Positions 30,367-41,560 of a stretch of DNA of 64,000 nucleotides are shown in pieces; the stretch's first letter is position 1, and each line of letters begins with the position of its first letter. The notes under the pieces were generated by a model. The model searched no databases. It saw only the letters and a program-made list of their open reading frames with translations, and was not told the origin of the DNA. The position numbers and the translations under genes are program-made. Source of the DNA: Choristoneura fumiferana (Eukaryota > Arthropoda > Insecta > Lepidoptera > Tortricidae). Location: contig NC_133498.1 in the NCBI RefSeq assembly GCF_025370935.1, positions 3,313,496-3,377,495 of the forward strand, in the 5' to 3' direction.

Positions 30367-30684
30367 AGTAATTGTTGAGGGTTGGATCCTTTTTGTTAAA
30401 CTGCGTCCAATTTAAGAACTCGACTGTTCAGTCGAACAAACTGAATTTTTCAAATCGGTTCATAATAACGGAGTTCTGAAGTAACAAACATAAAAATAAA
30501 TACAACCGAATTAATAACCTCCTCCTTTTTTGAAGTCGGTTAAAAACATTTTAAAAATAGTCAAATACTATAATTACAATGTGTACAATTATATTTCTTT
30601 CTATATAATGTGTAATAAACACAAATGTAAAAATTTTGCACACCGGAATTCCGGTTGAATATGTACCACCTACCAAATAAGTGA

Positions 30685-30875
30685 AACATTGTGATTGTCC
30701 ATGTTTACTCGCATATTCAGCAAATAAATTATCATTCCATTTCATTTCAAACCGACATGATTTTCTCAAAATGGATCGGACTTGCGCCTACGCAGTTTGT
30801 ACCTACAGCAAATATAGAGCAGTTGGACAAAGAACTGGCTTAATCAGATGACGTGACGTCCAATCTAGTTTTGAA
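30685..30875 (+). repeat. Dispersed repeat R, inverted partner at 62.8 kb
   Basis: ACTCGCATATTCAGCAAATA through AGATGACGTGACGTCCAATC matches the reverse of about 62838-63000. Confidence 0.7.
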
Positions 30876-30889
30876 TCCTTGCCATTTTT

Positions 30890-31453
30890 ACCCGACTGCC
30901 CGAAGGAGGGTTATGTGTTTCGAGCGTATATATGTATGTATGTGGGTATGTATGTCCATTTCTTTGGTCCTCGCTGCAGCCTAAACGGCTGGACGGATTG
31001 TAACATATGAGGTATCATTGGATTCGTCATAACTGTCGGAGTGACAGGGTATATAATATTTCATAATGGCGTCTGCGAAAAAAATATGGCAAAGAAATAA
31101 AAAAAAATGTATTGTAACAATATGGGAATCAAATGAAGGCTAATAATTAGCCTAATCAAAAAAAAAAGGGTTATAATACTTTTAATCTACTATTTTCACA
31201 GAAATATCAAAAAGTAAAAAATAAAAAACATTAAATTTTAAAAATCGAAAAACCCGACTGCCTTAAGAACTAAAAGGAAGAAAATAAGTCTAGTGTTCTA
31301 GAACTCTGTCAGGAAGCTCATTTAAGGTTCAACAGTCGGGACCCATTCAAATCGTAACCAGCTCAAAAAATCTTGGTAATGGGTCCCGACTGTTGAACCT
31401 TAAATTAGCTTCTTGACAGAGTTCTAGACCACTAGTTTTTAAGGCAGTCGGGT
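30890..31453. mobile_element. Family E foldback element, full copy 2
   Basis: Same ends as copy 1. The internal hairpin is GTCTAGTGTTCTAGAACTC facing its complement, with a nested inner pair GGTTCAACAGTCGGGACCCA / TGGGTCCCGACTGTTGAACC. Confidence 0.8.
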
Positions 31454-31533
31454 TTTTAATTATTATTATTTTTTTTAATTTGTCAGCCTATCTTTACATA
31501 CCTGCCTACTTATAAGGATCTAGATGGATACTT

Positions 31534-31893
31534 TTAGGGTTCCGTACCCAAAGGGTAAAAACGGGGCCCTATTACTAAGACTCCGCTGTCCGTCGGCCCG
31601 TGCGTCTGTCTGTCCTTGTGTCACCAGGCTGTATCTCATGAACCGTGGTAGCTAATTTGAAATTTTCATAGATGTATTTCTGTTGCCGCTATAACAAAAA
31701 ATACTAAAAACAGAATAAAATAAATATTTAAGGGGGCTCCCATACAACAAACATGTTTTTTTGCTGTTCTAGGCCTCTAGGTTGGCAACGCATCTGCAAT
31801 CCCCCTGGTGTTGCAGGTATCTATGGGCGGTGGTGATCTCGTACCATCAGAAGACCCACTTGCTCGTTTGCCATCCAGTCGAATAAAAAAAAA
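31534..31893 (+). repeat. Family C2 fragment followed by family A fragment
   Basis: AGGGTTCCGTACCCAAAGGG to about 31760, then AGGCCTCTAGGTTGGCAACG to the CAGTCGAATAAA end at 31893. Confidence 0.7.
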
Positions 31894-32019
31894 GGACAAT
31901 AAATGTTCTGAAATCTAGCAACAACATAATCCCAAAACACTTGTCAAAACGATTAGAATATAGAGAACATCATATATAATAAACTTGACAGAACTAAAAT
32001 AAGAAATAGCAACCATCAT

Positions 32020-32020
<1 letters not shown>

Positions 32021-32089
<69 letters not shown>

Positions 32090-32207
32090 TGTGTGTGGGT
32101 GTGTGTGTGGGTGTGTGTGTGTGTGTGTGTGGGTGAGTGAGATTAGTGAGATGTGCACTCCATTAATAGTAGGCGACCTTTTTGAAGCCTTTACCCCCCC
32201 CCCCCCC
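32021..32207 (+). repeat. (TG)n/(TGGG) microsatellite and poly-C
   Basis: TG run at 32021-32142 with TGGGTG interruptions, then a run of C at 32194-32207. Confidence 0.95.
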
Positions 32208-32487
32208 ACTGATACTATGTATAGTCAATTCAGGATAACATTGGACTCTAGCAGGTGACAGAAGAAGAGGTTCTAAATTTTTTTGTGAAGTCGTAATAAT
32301 AATGATGATGGTGATGAATAAAAGAAGTAATAAATTGAAGTCATAATTTTGTTCACTTTGTAAGTAGATTAATTGTATGATATTGACCCATTTGCGAGTT
32401 CACTTGTTACTCTCAAGAAATTAGTCAGGCAACATTTTGTATTGTGTTTTGTTGATTTTTAATTTATTTAAGTACTCACTGGACACC

Positions 32488-32700
32488 GCTGGTCCAGCGG
32501 TGGTGTAGTGGTATGGCACGTGGCACGGAATGCCGAGGACCTGGGTTCGATTCCCAGCGCTGGTCTTATTTTTCTGGTTTTTCTGTGCATCCATATTTCA
32601 GTTTGTATTTTCGATATAGGTTTAACGGGATGACCGTAAAAGTAACAAAATTTGGAGTTCAAATAAATAATACAAAAAGACTCCAAAAATAAATCCTAAG
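32488..32700 (+). repeat. Family I SINE (tRNA-derived)
   Basis: The head GCGGTGGTGTAGTGGTATGG and B box GGGTTCGATTCCC resemble a tRNA gene. The body CATCCATATTTCAGTTTGTA leads to a tail CAAAAAGACTCCAAAA. Confidence 0.8.
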
Positions 32701-32764
32701 GCACTGACTTCAAAAAGATAAGCAAGAATAGGAAACACAAAAAATATATTATAAGCTACCAGTA

Positions 32765-32990
32765 ACCCGTCCCAGATTCATCATTATATTAGCAGTAGGA
32801 CGTCCACCGTTGCACATAGACCTCCCCCGTAGACCTCCAGTTGTTTCGGTTGGAAGCGGCTTGCATCCACCGTGAACCTGCTTTAACCAGGTCATATCTA
32901 CTTTTGGACGTCCTACGCTGCGCTTGCCGATTTGCGGTCTCCATTCGAGATTTTTACGGCCCTAACGGTCCCTTATTTCGCGCGGGTAGA
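32765..32990 (-). pseudogene. LINE ORF2 C-terminal remnant
   Basis: The minus frame reads SRWMQAASNRNNWRSTGEVY-like with a preceding KSRYDLVKAG, the C-terminal signature of a common insect LINE. The related plus-strand remnant at 42570-42745 reads RTGKRSVGRPPTRWTDDL. Confidence 0.65.
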
Positions 32991-33074
32991 ATTTTCAAAA
33001 AGTCTAATGAAAGGCATCGCATTTTTAGCTCCATTTTCCAAACCATACCGGTGGGAGGTCGGGGAGAGTCCGTA

Positions 33075-33240
33075 GTATAATGTACTAGTAGAACCGCTGA
33101 ACCGATTTAAAATGAAATTCGGTCAGTTTGCGTCCCAGGGTAGGTCATAAGATAGTTTTTATCCCGGAAAACTGCATAGTTCCCGCGGGATAGTGAAAAC
33201 CAAACTTTACGTGGACGAAATCGCGGGTAACGGCTATACA
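33075..33240 (-). repeat. Family J fragment
   Basis: CTGAACCGATTTAAAATG, GTTTTTATCCCGGAAAAC and CGTGGACGAAATCGCGGG in reverse of the usual order. Confidence 0.6.
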
Positions 33241-33404
33241 TAAACCTTACGTAAAAAAAAATCTAATTGATGGTGAACACGCGTTTAAATCCGTCGCTTG
33301 GTTTAAAAGATCTAAGCGTACAGACAGCGGAAAGTGACTATTAAAATTTCAAACTACGTATACATTTCTCGATTTTTTTTCTTATTTTCGTAGGTTTTTG
33401 GAGT

Positions 33405-33580
33405 TTTCTTACATCAAAACGGCGCACAAAAACAGTTCACAGCGCGGTTTTGTGAACAGTTCACTATAGTCTATGTTGACGTCCGTGACAGCGGCTGTGT
33501 CAAAGTAATATTGATGATTGATGCGCCGCGCGTTTTGTTCGAAACAGCCAGTCTAGTGCCGTAAGGTACATAGATGTCGA
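33405..33580 (+). repeat. Dispersed repeat S, copy 1
   Basis: TACATCAAAACGGCGCACAA to ACATAGATGTCGATG. Copy 2 at 38956-39140 has the same order with scattered changes. Confidence 0.7.
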
Positions 33581-33609
33581 TGTTTTTTTCATATATTTTT
33601 TTAAGTATA

Positions 33610-33921
33610 TGAACCCGTGTTGGCCTAGTGGTTTGACCTATCGCCTCTGAAGCAGAGTGTCGTGGGTTCAAACCCCGGCTCGCAACTCTGAGTTTTTCCA
33701 AATTCATGTGCGGAATTACATTTGAAATTTACCACGATCTATGCGGTGAAGGAAAACATCGTGAGGAAACCTGCACAACCTGCGAAACAATTCAACGGTG
33801 TGTGTAAAGTTCCCAATCCGCACTGGGCCCGCGTGGGAACTACGGCACTAGCCCTCTCATTCTGAGATGAGGCCTGTGCCCAGCATAAGACGTATATAGG
33901 CTGGGGTGATGATGGGATGAT
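33610..33921 (+). repeat. Family B SINE, full length
   Basis: Head GTTGGCCTAGTGGTTTGACC, B box GGGTTCAAACCCC, tail GATGATGGGATGATG. Confidence 0.85.
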
Positions 33922-34100
33922 GTGTTTTCTAAAAAAATACATATCAATTTTGGAAATGACGAAAATGGAAATTAAATGGGAATGGAAAATCTTTGTCTTG
34001 TTTTTTATTAATATGGATCTTAACTTTATTATTATTTAAGTAGTTTCAAATGGCAAAACGGCCGCACTATGGGTACAGCACGATGAACTTTTCCTATACA

Positions 34101-34378
34101 TTTTTTTTATTCGACTCGTTGTTAAACGAGCAAGTGGGTCTCCTGATGGTAAGAGGTCACCACCGCCCATAAACATCTGCAACACCAGGGGTATTGCAGA
34201 TGCGTTGCTAACCTAGATGCCTAAGATGGGATACCTCAAGTACCAGTAATTTCACCGGCTCTTACTCTCCACGCCGAAACACAACAGTGCAATCACTGCT
34301 GCTTCACGGCGGGGTTAGCGAGCAAGATGGTGGTAGCAATCCGGGCGGGCCTTGCACAAGGTCCTACCACCTGCAAAA
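34101..34378 (-). repeat. Family A repeat, full length
   Basis: T-run and TTCGACTCG at the left, AAGGTCCTACCACCTGC at the right. Confidence 0.8.
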
Positions 34379-34526
34379 CAAACGATGGAAAACCACTATG
34401 CAGTTATAAATATGAGTATATGTCATAATTTCATCTTTATCCTTACTGACCCATTTAAATCAGCCCGGTATAATTAAAAAACATCAAAACCTGAACATTT
34501 TGTGCCATTTCCGCGACTCCTGCGCA

Positions 34527-34561
34527 TATAAATAGCAGCGCGACGTTTGCCGGGCATCAGT
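34527..34561 (+). promoter_or_regulatory. Core promoter of the CPCFC gene
   Basis: TATAAATA at 34527-34534 and an arthropod initiator TCAGT at 34557-34561. The initiator A (34559) lies 32 nt after the TATA start, the canonical distance. The ATG follows 43 nt later. Confidence 0.85.
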
Positions 34562-34601
34562 CTCACGGTACACGTTGAGAGGACCACACAAGTCATACAA
34601 C

Positions 34602-37600
34602 ATGTTCGCCAAAGTGGTAAGTCCATATACAACACTCATAAAACACATAGACACCATACAACACAGAGATTATGAAACTTTAGACGCTATTAAAGTCGGT
34701 CACTGATACACTGACTCGTTTCGAACTCAGCCAGAGTTCATCCTCAGAGTAACAACCGTTCGCCATGCTACAGATCTATTTAATAATGTTTTTTTACCCC
34801 CGACGCAAAAAGAGCGGTGTTATTAGTTTGACCGCTGTGTAGTGTGTGTGTGTGTCTGGCTGTGGCACCGTAGCTCTTAAACGGAGGGACCTATTTAAAT
34901 GCGGTTTTATAATTTGAATTCAGGTTGTAGGACCTTGTGTTAGGTCCGCCCGGATTGCTACCGCCATCTTGCTCGCTAATCCTGCCGTGAAGCAGCAGTA
35001 CTTGCACTGTTGTGTTTCGGCGTGGAGAGTAAGACAGCCGGTGAAATTACTGGCACTTGAGGTATCCCATCTTAAGCCTCTAGGTTGGCAACGCATCTGC
35101 AATACTCCTGGTGTTCCAGATGTTTATGGGCGGTGGTGAACTCTTACCATCAGGAGACCCACTTGCTCGTTTGCCATCCAGTCGAATAAAAAAAAAGGTT
35201 TCCTACTGATGGTTCTTAGACGTTTCATCAAAAGTGTAAAATTATAATTTAGGCATTATTGCATTAGGTTATAACCTGTAATGATAGTTGCTCGTGTATG
35301 AAATAAAGTACTTAAACTTAAAGTAAAGTAAAAAAAGCCGTGGTGGCATAGTGGTTTGACCTATCGCCTCTCAAACAGAAGGTCGTGGGTTCAAACCCCG
35401 GCTCGCACCTCTGAGTTTTTCCAAATTCATGTGCGGAATTACATTTGAAATTTACCACGAGCTTTGCGGTGAAGGAAAACATCGTGAGGAAACCTGCAAA
35501 AACCTGCGAAGCACTTCAATGGTGCGTGTGAAGTTCCCAATCCGCACTGGACCCGCGTGGGAACTATAGCCCAAGCCCTCTTGTTCTGAGAGGAGGCCTG
35601 TGCCCAGCAGTGGGACGTATATAGGCTGGGATGATGAAAGTAAAAAATCGGTTTAGCCGTTTTTGAGTTATTGAACTTTGAAGTGACAAACGGGGTTTTA
35701 CAACTTTTTGATGATTAGGTTAGGTTATCCATTTTATTTTGTCGGATAAGTTCATATTCTATTTATCTTGCTACAGTACGATTACTTGAAGTTAACACTT
35801 GACAGATGGGCGTGCCTTCAATTTTCAACCGCTACCCACGTTTACAGATTATGTAAAAACTATTTTATTTGTATGACCTCAAAGTTGAAAATTGACTGAA
35901 GGCACGCACATCTGTCAAGTGTTAACTCTAAGTAGTCTTACTTTATCTCAATTAGCTTTAGTAAACTTCAGTAAGCTAGTTGAGATAGCAAGATTAATAC
36001 GAAAATACATGGGAAAACATTATTCACGGCATCTGTACCATGGGCACACATCAGTGGGGGTGGTGAGAGTTGGGTTTGTGTGATTTGCGTGTTTATTACT
36101 GGAAGTGGAAGAGCTGCATGAACACACGTTGTTGTATAGCCATAGCTATCATAAAGCCGAGTTTAGATTTGCAAGAAAAATTGTGACCACTACAAACTCG
36201 TTGGCTTTACGGCCTCGCAATGTAATGCAACTTGCACGGTTTTTCTTGCTAGTCTAAACTCGGTTTAAGGTCTAGGGTGAGCAAATCGTTTGTAGTTCTT
36301 TAATATGGACCTCCGCAAGGTAACGCCTGATTCAGTAAGTTAAACCGTGTTTACGTTTACACTAACTATAAACTCTTAGCGGCTGAAAATACAAACTGAG
36401 ACATGGCTGCACAGGAAAACCAGAAAAAGAGACCAGCACTGGGAATCGAACCCAGGTCCTCAGCAATCCGTGCTGCGTGCTATAACACCTACACCACTGC
36501 TGGACAGGAATCTAGACACGAATTTTTCCTATGCATACATATCTCAGGTTGCTTATTTCTACTATGCTACTTAAGCAGCAGCACTAGCGACATCTATGTT
36601 TCGTCGAGAGACGTCACATTCTTTCGGAACTAACCGCTCACCCAGACAAGAGATGTCGCTACTAACTAATCATAATCTTAGCGGCTGCTTTTCTCTCTTT
36701 TTTATGTTACATTTTATATTATGTGTGTATAGTGAACCAACTCGAATTACATTAAAAATCCTTATGGCTTCTGTTAAGTAGCAATCACTTATTAATTGAT
36801 AAATTAAATCACAACACACGTCAATTAACTAAGATTAATAATGCTCATTAAATATTCTCCGACCACCTGGCCGTGTGTCATATGCAACCACTCGCTTGCG
36901 CCTACAGTTAATCATTTGTTACACTAACTGCCGCACAGTGAAACAGCAATTAACTATTTAAGTTAAGGCAATTTGTATTGTAACACCTTTTTTAGGGTTC
37001 CGTAGCCAAAATGGCAAAAAATAAATCTCTGGCTGTCCGTCCACGGCTTTGATCAGAGACTATTATTAGTACTTGAAAGCTGAGATTTTGCACGAATATT
37101 ATGTAGCAAGTATTCCGACAATATAGTAGTAAAAAAATTATATGACCCATAGAAGTAAATGGGGGGTGATTTTTTTCTCATCCAACCCTACAGCGTGGGG
37201 TATCGTAAGATTCTTAGGTCTTTTAAAACCATTGGGGGTTTGCGAAGATTTTCGATTCAGTGATCTGTGTGCGAAATATTCAACTTTAAAATGCAAATCT
37301 TCTATACCTATATATATAAATAAAAATGAATCATAAAATGTGTTGCTAAGCGCAAAACTCGGGAACGCCTGGTCCGATTTCGCTAATTCTTTTTTTGTTG
37401 TGTTTGTTACTATCAGGAGAAGGTTTTTATGGAAGAAAATACAGAAAAATACAACGGGGGCGAAGCCGAGGGCAACAGCTAGTTTTGATTAAAATCGAGC
37501 GTCCCGCCCCACACACCCTCTAAAAACTAAAATGTTGGTATGAAAAGTTGAGAAAACTCAGAGTGGTAGTAGTATATCAAATTTATAAGGAAAACTATAA

Positions 37601-40600
37601 CAGTTCAGTTTGCCTAAGGTATAAATATGCTTACCTAAACTTGGAAGATTCCTTTCAAAACACTCCGAAATCCTCAGAAAAATATTACTTGTTTCTTTCG
37701 TAACGTTACGGAACCCTATCTTAGGCGTGTCCAAAACGCTCTTGCCCGGTTTTTTTGAAAACTGTCTTTTGTTTCGTTGATTCAGAGGTTTGACTTTTTA
37801 TCAGTTTCAAGGGATTGTAAACCTCAGTACATTACTGTTTTAATTTCAACCCGATACCTCCACGCGTTCCCGAGATAAAGGATCTTGACAGACAGACGGA
37901 CGGACGGACAACAAAGTGGGAAAAATAATGGTTCCGTTTTTCCTTTTAATGTACGGAACCGCTTCTTAAAATTTGGAACTTTTTTATTAAAATAGCTGGC
38001 AAACGAGCATGCGGATCACCTGATGGTAAGCGATCACCACCGCCCATGAACACCTACAGCACTATAAGGACTGCGGACATTACATGGGCTAACGAAAAAA
38101 AAAACGATATTAGTTCTTATCCGTATCGACCTTATAAACCTTCACACAAAACATTTATAAAGAACTTGTAAGTGCTCAATAATTTTATCTCATTCCTATA
38201 ACATATTAATTCTCAAAAAGGAAATAAAAATGACAATCAGTATTAATTGAACGATTTACTTACTCGTAAATGGAATGGGTTCATGTATTTCATACATTTA
38301 TGTATTTTATAATTGCCCACACAAGGTGCTAAGTTAGTACATAAACTCAGAGTAACCTTAATTAAAATGTATGTGTTTAACAAAGTAATGTCTTATATGA
38401 TATACTTTAGCTACTATTATGTTAGACATAAAAAAAAAACATTAGCTCTATTTTCATAAAATAGTTTTATTTGAAGTTTAATTTGTAAAAGTAATATTTG
38501 TGACAAAATTGCTTATTACATGTTATAAAGTTGGAAAACCCCCGACTTTGTCACTTCAAAGCTTAATATCTCAAAGACGGCTTAACTGATTTTAGTGAAA
38601 CATGTCTAAGAACCATCGCTAGAAAACCTGCTTTCAAATAAAAAAAACGCCTTCAAATCGGTTCTCCCGTTTAAGAGCTACGGTGCCACAGACAGACAGA
38701 CACACATATACCACTTTTTGCGTCGGGGGTTAAAAACAGCAACAAAAAGGTAGCAGGTGCAGTATTGTAACAAAAAGCGCGCGGAATTTGACAGCTGTCA
38801 TTCAATTGGAACGCAAATTGACATACATCCATCAGTACTCATTTGAAAGTGTATTAGTGATGTCCACTTATTGACTTGTCGAGATATTCCTTGTCGATAG
38901 TTTGCTTCAAAAATGTGATGTCGTTCAACCATCATCGACATCTATGTATAGACTGCATGTTTCTTATATCAAAACGGCGCACAAAATAAGTTCACAGCGC
39001 GGATTTGTGAACGTTTCACTATAGTTTGTTGACGTCCGTGGCGGGTGTTGTGTCAAGTAATACTTATTGATGATTGATGCGCCGCACGTTTTGTTCCAAA
39101 CCGACAGTTTAGTGCTGTACGGTATATACATAGATGTCAATGCGTTTAACCCATGAACTTTACTGAGCAGAAGTCGTCACTGTCGTCGTTTTTAGGGTTC
39201 CGTATCTGAAGGGTGAAAAATGTACTTAACTCTCGTAATGTCACTTCACGACGTTCCCTGTCCGTCTGTCTGTCGCAAAACAATGGCAATTTTACATAAA
39301 TTATTGCTATCCTCAATATCACAGAGGACATTTTATCTGATTTAAAAAAAAATTGTTTTCCTTACGTATTCTGGTGTTTATTTCATTTTTTTTACAATGA
39401 CGATTTTATAAACATACAGTCGCGTATATGCGGTCTAGGCACTGGGTCCTTTAAAGCACGTACCGTAACATCGATATATCGATAGATACCTAACAGTGAC
39501 AACACTAATGCAACTGCAACAATGCACGCACCCACGCAACATGGTAATCGCCAAGAATCGATAATCGGTTGGGATTTAGGCCAGTCTTACGATATCGATG
39601 TTACAATTCCATATAATCGAATATTGGACAAATACGTAAGACAGCCGGTAAAATTACTGGCACTTGATCCCATCTTAGATCTCTAGGTTGGCAACGCATC
39701 TGCAATACCCCTGGTGTTACAGATGTTTATGGGCGGCGGTGATGTCTTACCATCAGGAGACCTAGACGTTTGCCATCCAGTCGAATAAAAAAAAGTGCAG
39801 CGTAAATGACATAGAAAGACTTGTGATGTTACAAACGTGAACGTGACATCTTTTCTATTCCTAATTGGGGGATGAATGAGGAAATAGGGTGGCAAACAAG
39901 CAAGTGGTCATCTTAAGAGGATTTTAAATGTGATGCCAACTTAGAGGACTACATAAATAAAGAATAGGTATACGAGTATGAGCCAGTTATTTTACCGGCT
40001 CTCTAACATTCCACGCTCTGCTCTGCTGCTTGGCGGTAGGATATGCGAGTCATTCATCCAGCCTATTACGTATGTCAGAATGAGAATAAGCGAGTATTGA
40101 GAGATTTATGTATAAAACTAGCTTTTACCCGCGGCTTCGCCCGCATGAAATTCGGTTATCGCGCGCTGTTCCCTCGGGAATTGTGCATGTTTGCGGGATA
40201 AAAACTAGCCTATGTCACTCTCTCTCTGGCCCATAAACTACCTCTATGGCAAAAATCAAGACGGACAAACATACAAACACACACGTCGTACACTTTCGCA
40301 TTTATAATATTAGTATGGATAAATCTCTCAATATCAAAATATAACCATGCATTTATCTTTTGTATTTCGATTTAGCTTTTAACAAGTATTTTATTTATTA
40401 ACAGCTAATCATCTGCGTCGTTGCCGCGGTAGCGCTCGCCCGCGAGTACCCGGCCGGTGTCCACCCAGCAGTATGCCCCAACTACCCCTACTGCGATGCT
40501 GACGCGTTAGCCCGCCACACCCCAGAAGGCATCCCCATCCCCCAGTGGGGCTACCCTTACGCTGCTGCACCCGCCCCTGCCCCTGCTGCTGCTGCTAAGT

Positions 40601-41076
40601 AAGTATTTACCCCAACTTCCCCTACTGCGATGCTGACGCGTTAGCCCGCCACACCCCAGAAGGCATCCCTATCCCCCTGTGGGGCTACCCGTACGCTGCT
40701 GCCGCCGCCCCTGCCCTTGCTGCTGAGTAAGTATTTGCCCCAACTGCCTGTACTGCGATGCTGATACGTTAGCCCGCCACACCCTAGAAGGCATCCCTAT
40801 CCCCCAGTGGGGCTATCCTTACTCTGCTGCGATTGTCCTTGCTGCTAAGTAACTATTATTTATCCCAAGTATCCCTACTGTGATGCTGACGCTTTAGTCC
40901 GCCACACCCCAGATAGCATCTCAACCTCTCGTTGAAATATTAAACTAAAAAAATGCTTACTTAAAGTGTGAATTATAAAATTGACAACAAATATGTTCCT
41001 CTCCAGTCTTGGTGCCGCACGGTACCCCGCTGACTTCAACCCCGCTCTCTGCCCAAACTACCCATACTGCTGGTGA
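34602..41076 (+). CDS. CPCFC: CPCFC-family cuticle protein, 3 exons, 92 aa
   Basis: Coding exons are 34602-34616, 40405-40598 and 41007-41076, all with GT/AG borders (GTAAGT at 34617 and 40599; AG at 40403-40404 and 41005-41006). The product starts MFAKVLIICVVAAVALA, a signal peptide split after codon 5 as in many insect cuticle genes. Two C-x5-C motifs (CPNYPYC, about residues 29-35 and 85-91) define the CPCFC family of secreted structural cuticular proteins. Between them is a Pro/Ala linker. The phase closes exactly (exon 2 ends AA, exon 3 adds T). The first intron is about 5.8 kb and filled with SINEs, MITEs and a Helitron. The second-exon donor overlaps an in-frame stop (AAG TAA), so unspliced RNA would give a shorter protein with one C-x5-C. 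Expression in cuticle is inferred from the family. Confidence 0.9.
34788..35235 (+). repeat. Family D repeat split by a family A copy
   Basis: Family D (CCCCCGACGCAAAAAGAGC to TTTATAATTTGAATTCAG, then GGTTTCCTACTGATGGTTCT) is interrupted by a full family A element at 34921-35197. The order of insertion is therefore D first, A second. Confidence 0.75.
35335..35637 (+). repeat. Family B SINE, full length, well preserved
   Basis: GCCGTGGTGGCATAGTGG head, GGGTTCAAACCCC B box, body to GGCTGGGATGATG. Confidence 0.88.
35787..35933. mobile_element. Palindromic MITE
   Basis: AGTTAACACTTGACAGATGG and GCGTGCCTTCAATTTTCAAC on the left face their complements on the right (GTTGAAAATTGACTGAAGG, ATCTGTCAAGTGTTAACT). 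Confidence 0.8.
36152..36268. mobile_element. Small MITE with TAA duplication
   Basis: Element 36155-36265, ends AGCCGAGTTTAGATTTGC and GCTAGTCTAAACTCGGTT, flanked by TAA on both sides. Confidence 0.75.
36385..36668 (-). repeat. Family I SINE with its upstream module
   Basis: tRNA-like part GGGAATCGAACCCAGG (minus B box), then GCAGCACTAGCGACATCTATG and CAGACAAGAGATGTCGCTAC, a module also found before the head at 50.85 kb. Confidence 0.75.
36992..37757 (-). repeat. Family C repeat carrying a Helitron-like insert
   Basis: GGGTTCCGTAGCCAAAATGG at the left, CAAAACGCTCTTGCCCGG at the right. The insert at 37298-37482 interrupts it. Family C2 sequence follows at 37758-37975. Confidence 0.75.
37298..37482 (+). 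mobile_element. Helitron-like element, 185 bp, copy 1
   Basis: Begins TCTTCTATACCTATATATA and ends GGGCAACAGCTAG, inserted between A and T with no duplication. The uninterrupted family C copy near 55651-55690 shows the empty site (complement GCAAATTTTCATTAAAATCG). 5' TC, 3' CTAG and AT insertion are Helitron hallmarks. Non-coding, so non-autonomous. Confidence 0.8.
37984..38105 (-). repeat. Family A relative, diverged
   Basis: GGCAAACGAGCATGCGGATC, CACCGCCCATGAACACC. Confidence 0.6.
38106..38544. other. No gene seen
   Basis: AT-rich intron sequence without a repeat I can name. Confidence 0.5.
38545..38740 (-). repeat. Family D repeat
   Basis: CCCCGACTTTGTCACTTC at the left, TTTTTGCGTCGGGGGTTAAA at the right. 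Confidence 0.75.
38956..39140 (+). repeat. Dispersed repeat S, copy 2
   Basis: TATATCAAAACGGCGCAC to ACATAGATGTCAATGCG, partner of 33405-33580. Confidence 0.7.
39465..39612. repeat. Short inverted repeat pair
   Basis: GTAACATCGATAT at the left and ATATCGATGTTAC at the right; possible small MITE. Confidence 0.5.
39636..40065. repeat. Family A copy (plus) followed by an old family A copy (minus)
   Basis: 39636-39794 ends CAGTCGAATAAA with an A-run. 39885-40065 has the family in reverse (GCAAACAAGCAAGTGG, TTTTACCGGCTCTCTAAC) with heavy divergence. Confidence 0.65.
40118..40318 (+). repeat. Family J repeat
   Basis: ACTAGCTTTTACCCGCGGC to TTTATAATATTAGTATGG, ending 86 bp before CPCFC exon 2. 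Confidence 0.75.
40599..40935 (+). pseudogene. Three decayed tandem copies of CPCFC exon 2 end in intron 2
   Basis: Copies at about 40609-40735, 40736-40855 and 40860-40930 repeat the segment CTACTGCGATGCTGACGCG through GGCATCCC and the Ala-rich end, the first followed by its own GTAAGTATTT. In the first copy the first Cys codon has become TAC. None has a visible acceptor, so they are probably not exons. Confidence 0.85.
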
Positions 41077-41302
41077 TTCTACTGTGACCTTTGGCGCCAA
41101 ATCGGAACCACAGACAACATCATAAAACAACCGAAATCTAATGTCAAAATTGACAGTCCAACTTTTTAATTTTGTAAACGAACTATCGTGTTGTTTTTTA
41201 ATGCTTGTAAAAATGAACTGAAATACACTGCCATATTTTGAGCTTAGACATGTGAGTGAGCAAGCGCTCACTTGTATTTTGTAGAAAATTTGTAAAAATG
41301 TA

Positions 41303-41308
41303 AATAAA
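41303..41308 (+). terminator. CPCFC poly(A) signal
   Basis: AATAAA 227 nt after the stop codon, followed by a T/G-rich stretch. Confidence 0.75.
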
Positions 41309-41349
41309 ACGGTTTATTTAACTTTGTTGTTTCATTGTAAAATATTATC

Positions 41350-41560
41350 GAAAATACAAACTGAGATATGGATGCACAGAAAAACCAGAAAGAGAGACCA
41401 GCGCTGGGAATCGCACCCAGGTCCTCAGCAATCCGTGCTGCGTGCTATAATCCCTACACCACCGCTGGACAGGAATCTAGACACGAGCCATACATATCTC
41501 AGGTTGCTTATTTCTACCACGCTACTTATGCAGCAGCACTAGCGCCATCTATGTTCTATG
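41350..41560 (-). repeat. Family I SINE
   Basis: AAATACAAACTGAGATATGG, minus B box GGGAATCGCACCCAGG, CAGCAGCACTAGCGCCATC. It starts about 40 nt past the CPCFC poly(A) signal. Confidence 0.8.

Larger units (their letters stand above)
34617..40404 (+). other. CPCFC intron 1
   Basis: 5788 bp with no coding sequence of its own. It holds the repeats listed from 34.7 to 40.3 kb. About 34690-34790 shares GTTTCGAACTCARCCAGAG with the foldback at 52.6 kb. Confidence 0.8.

Noticed and set aside
32510..32565. Possible tRNA gene
   Set aside because: The tRNA-like head belongs to a repeated SINE (copies at 36.4, 41.4, 51.0 and 61.1 kb) and continues into the SINE body; no clean cloverleaf. The same applies to the heads of family B and the 56.6/63.7 kb SINE.
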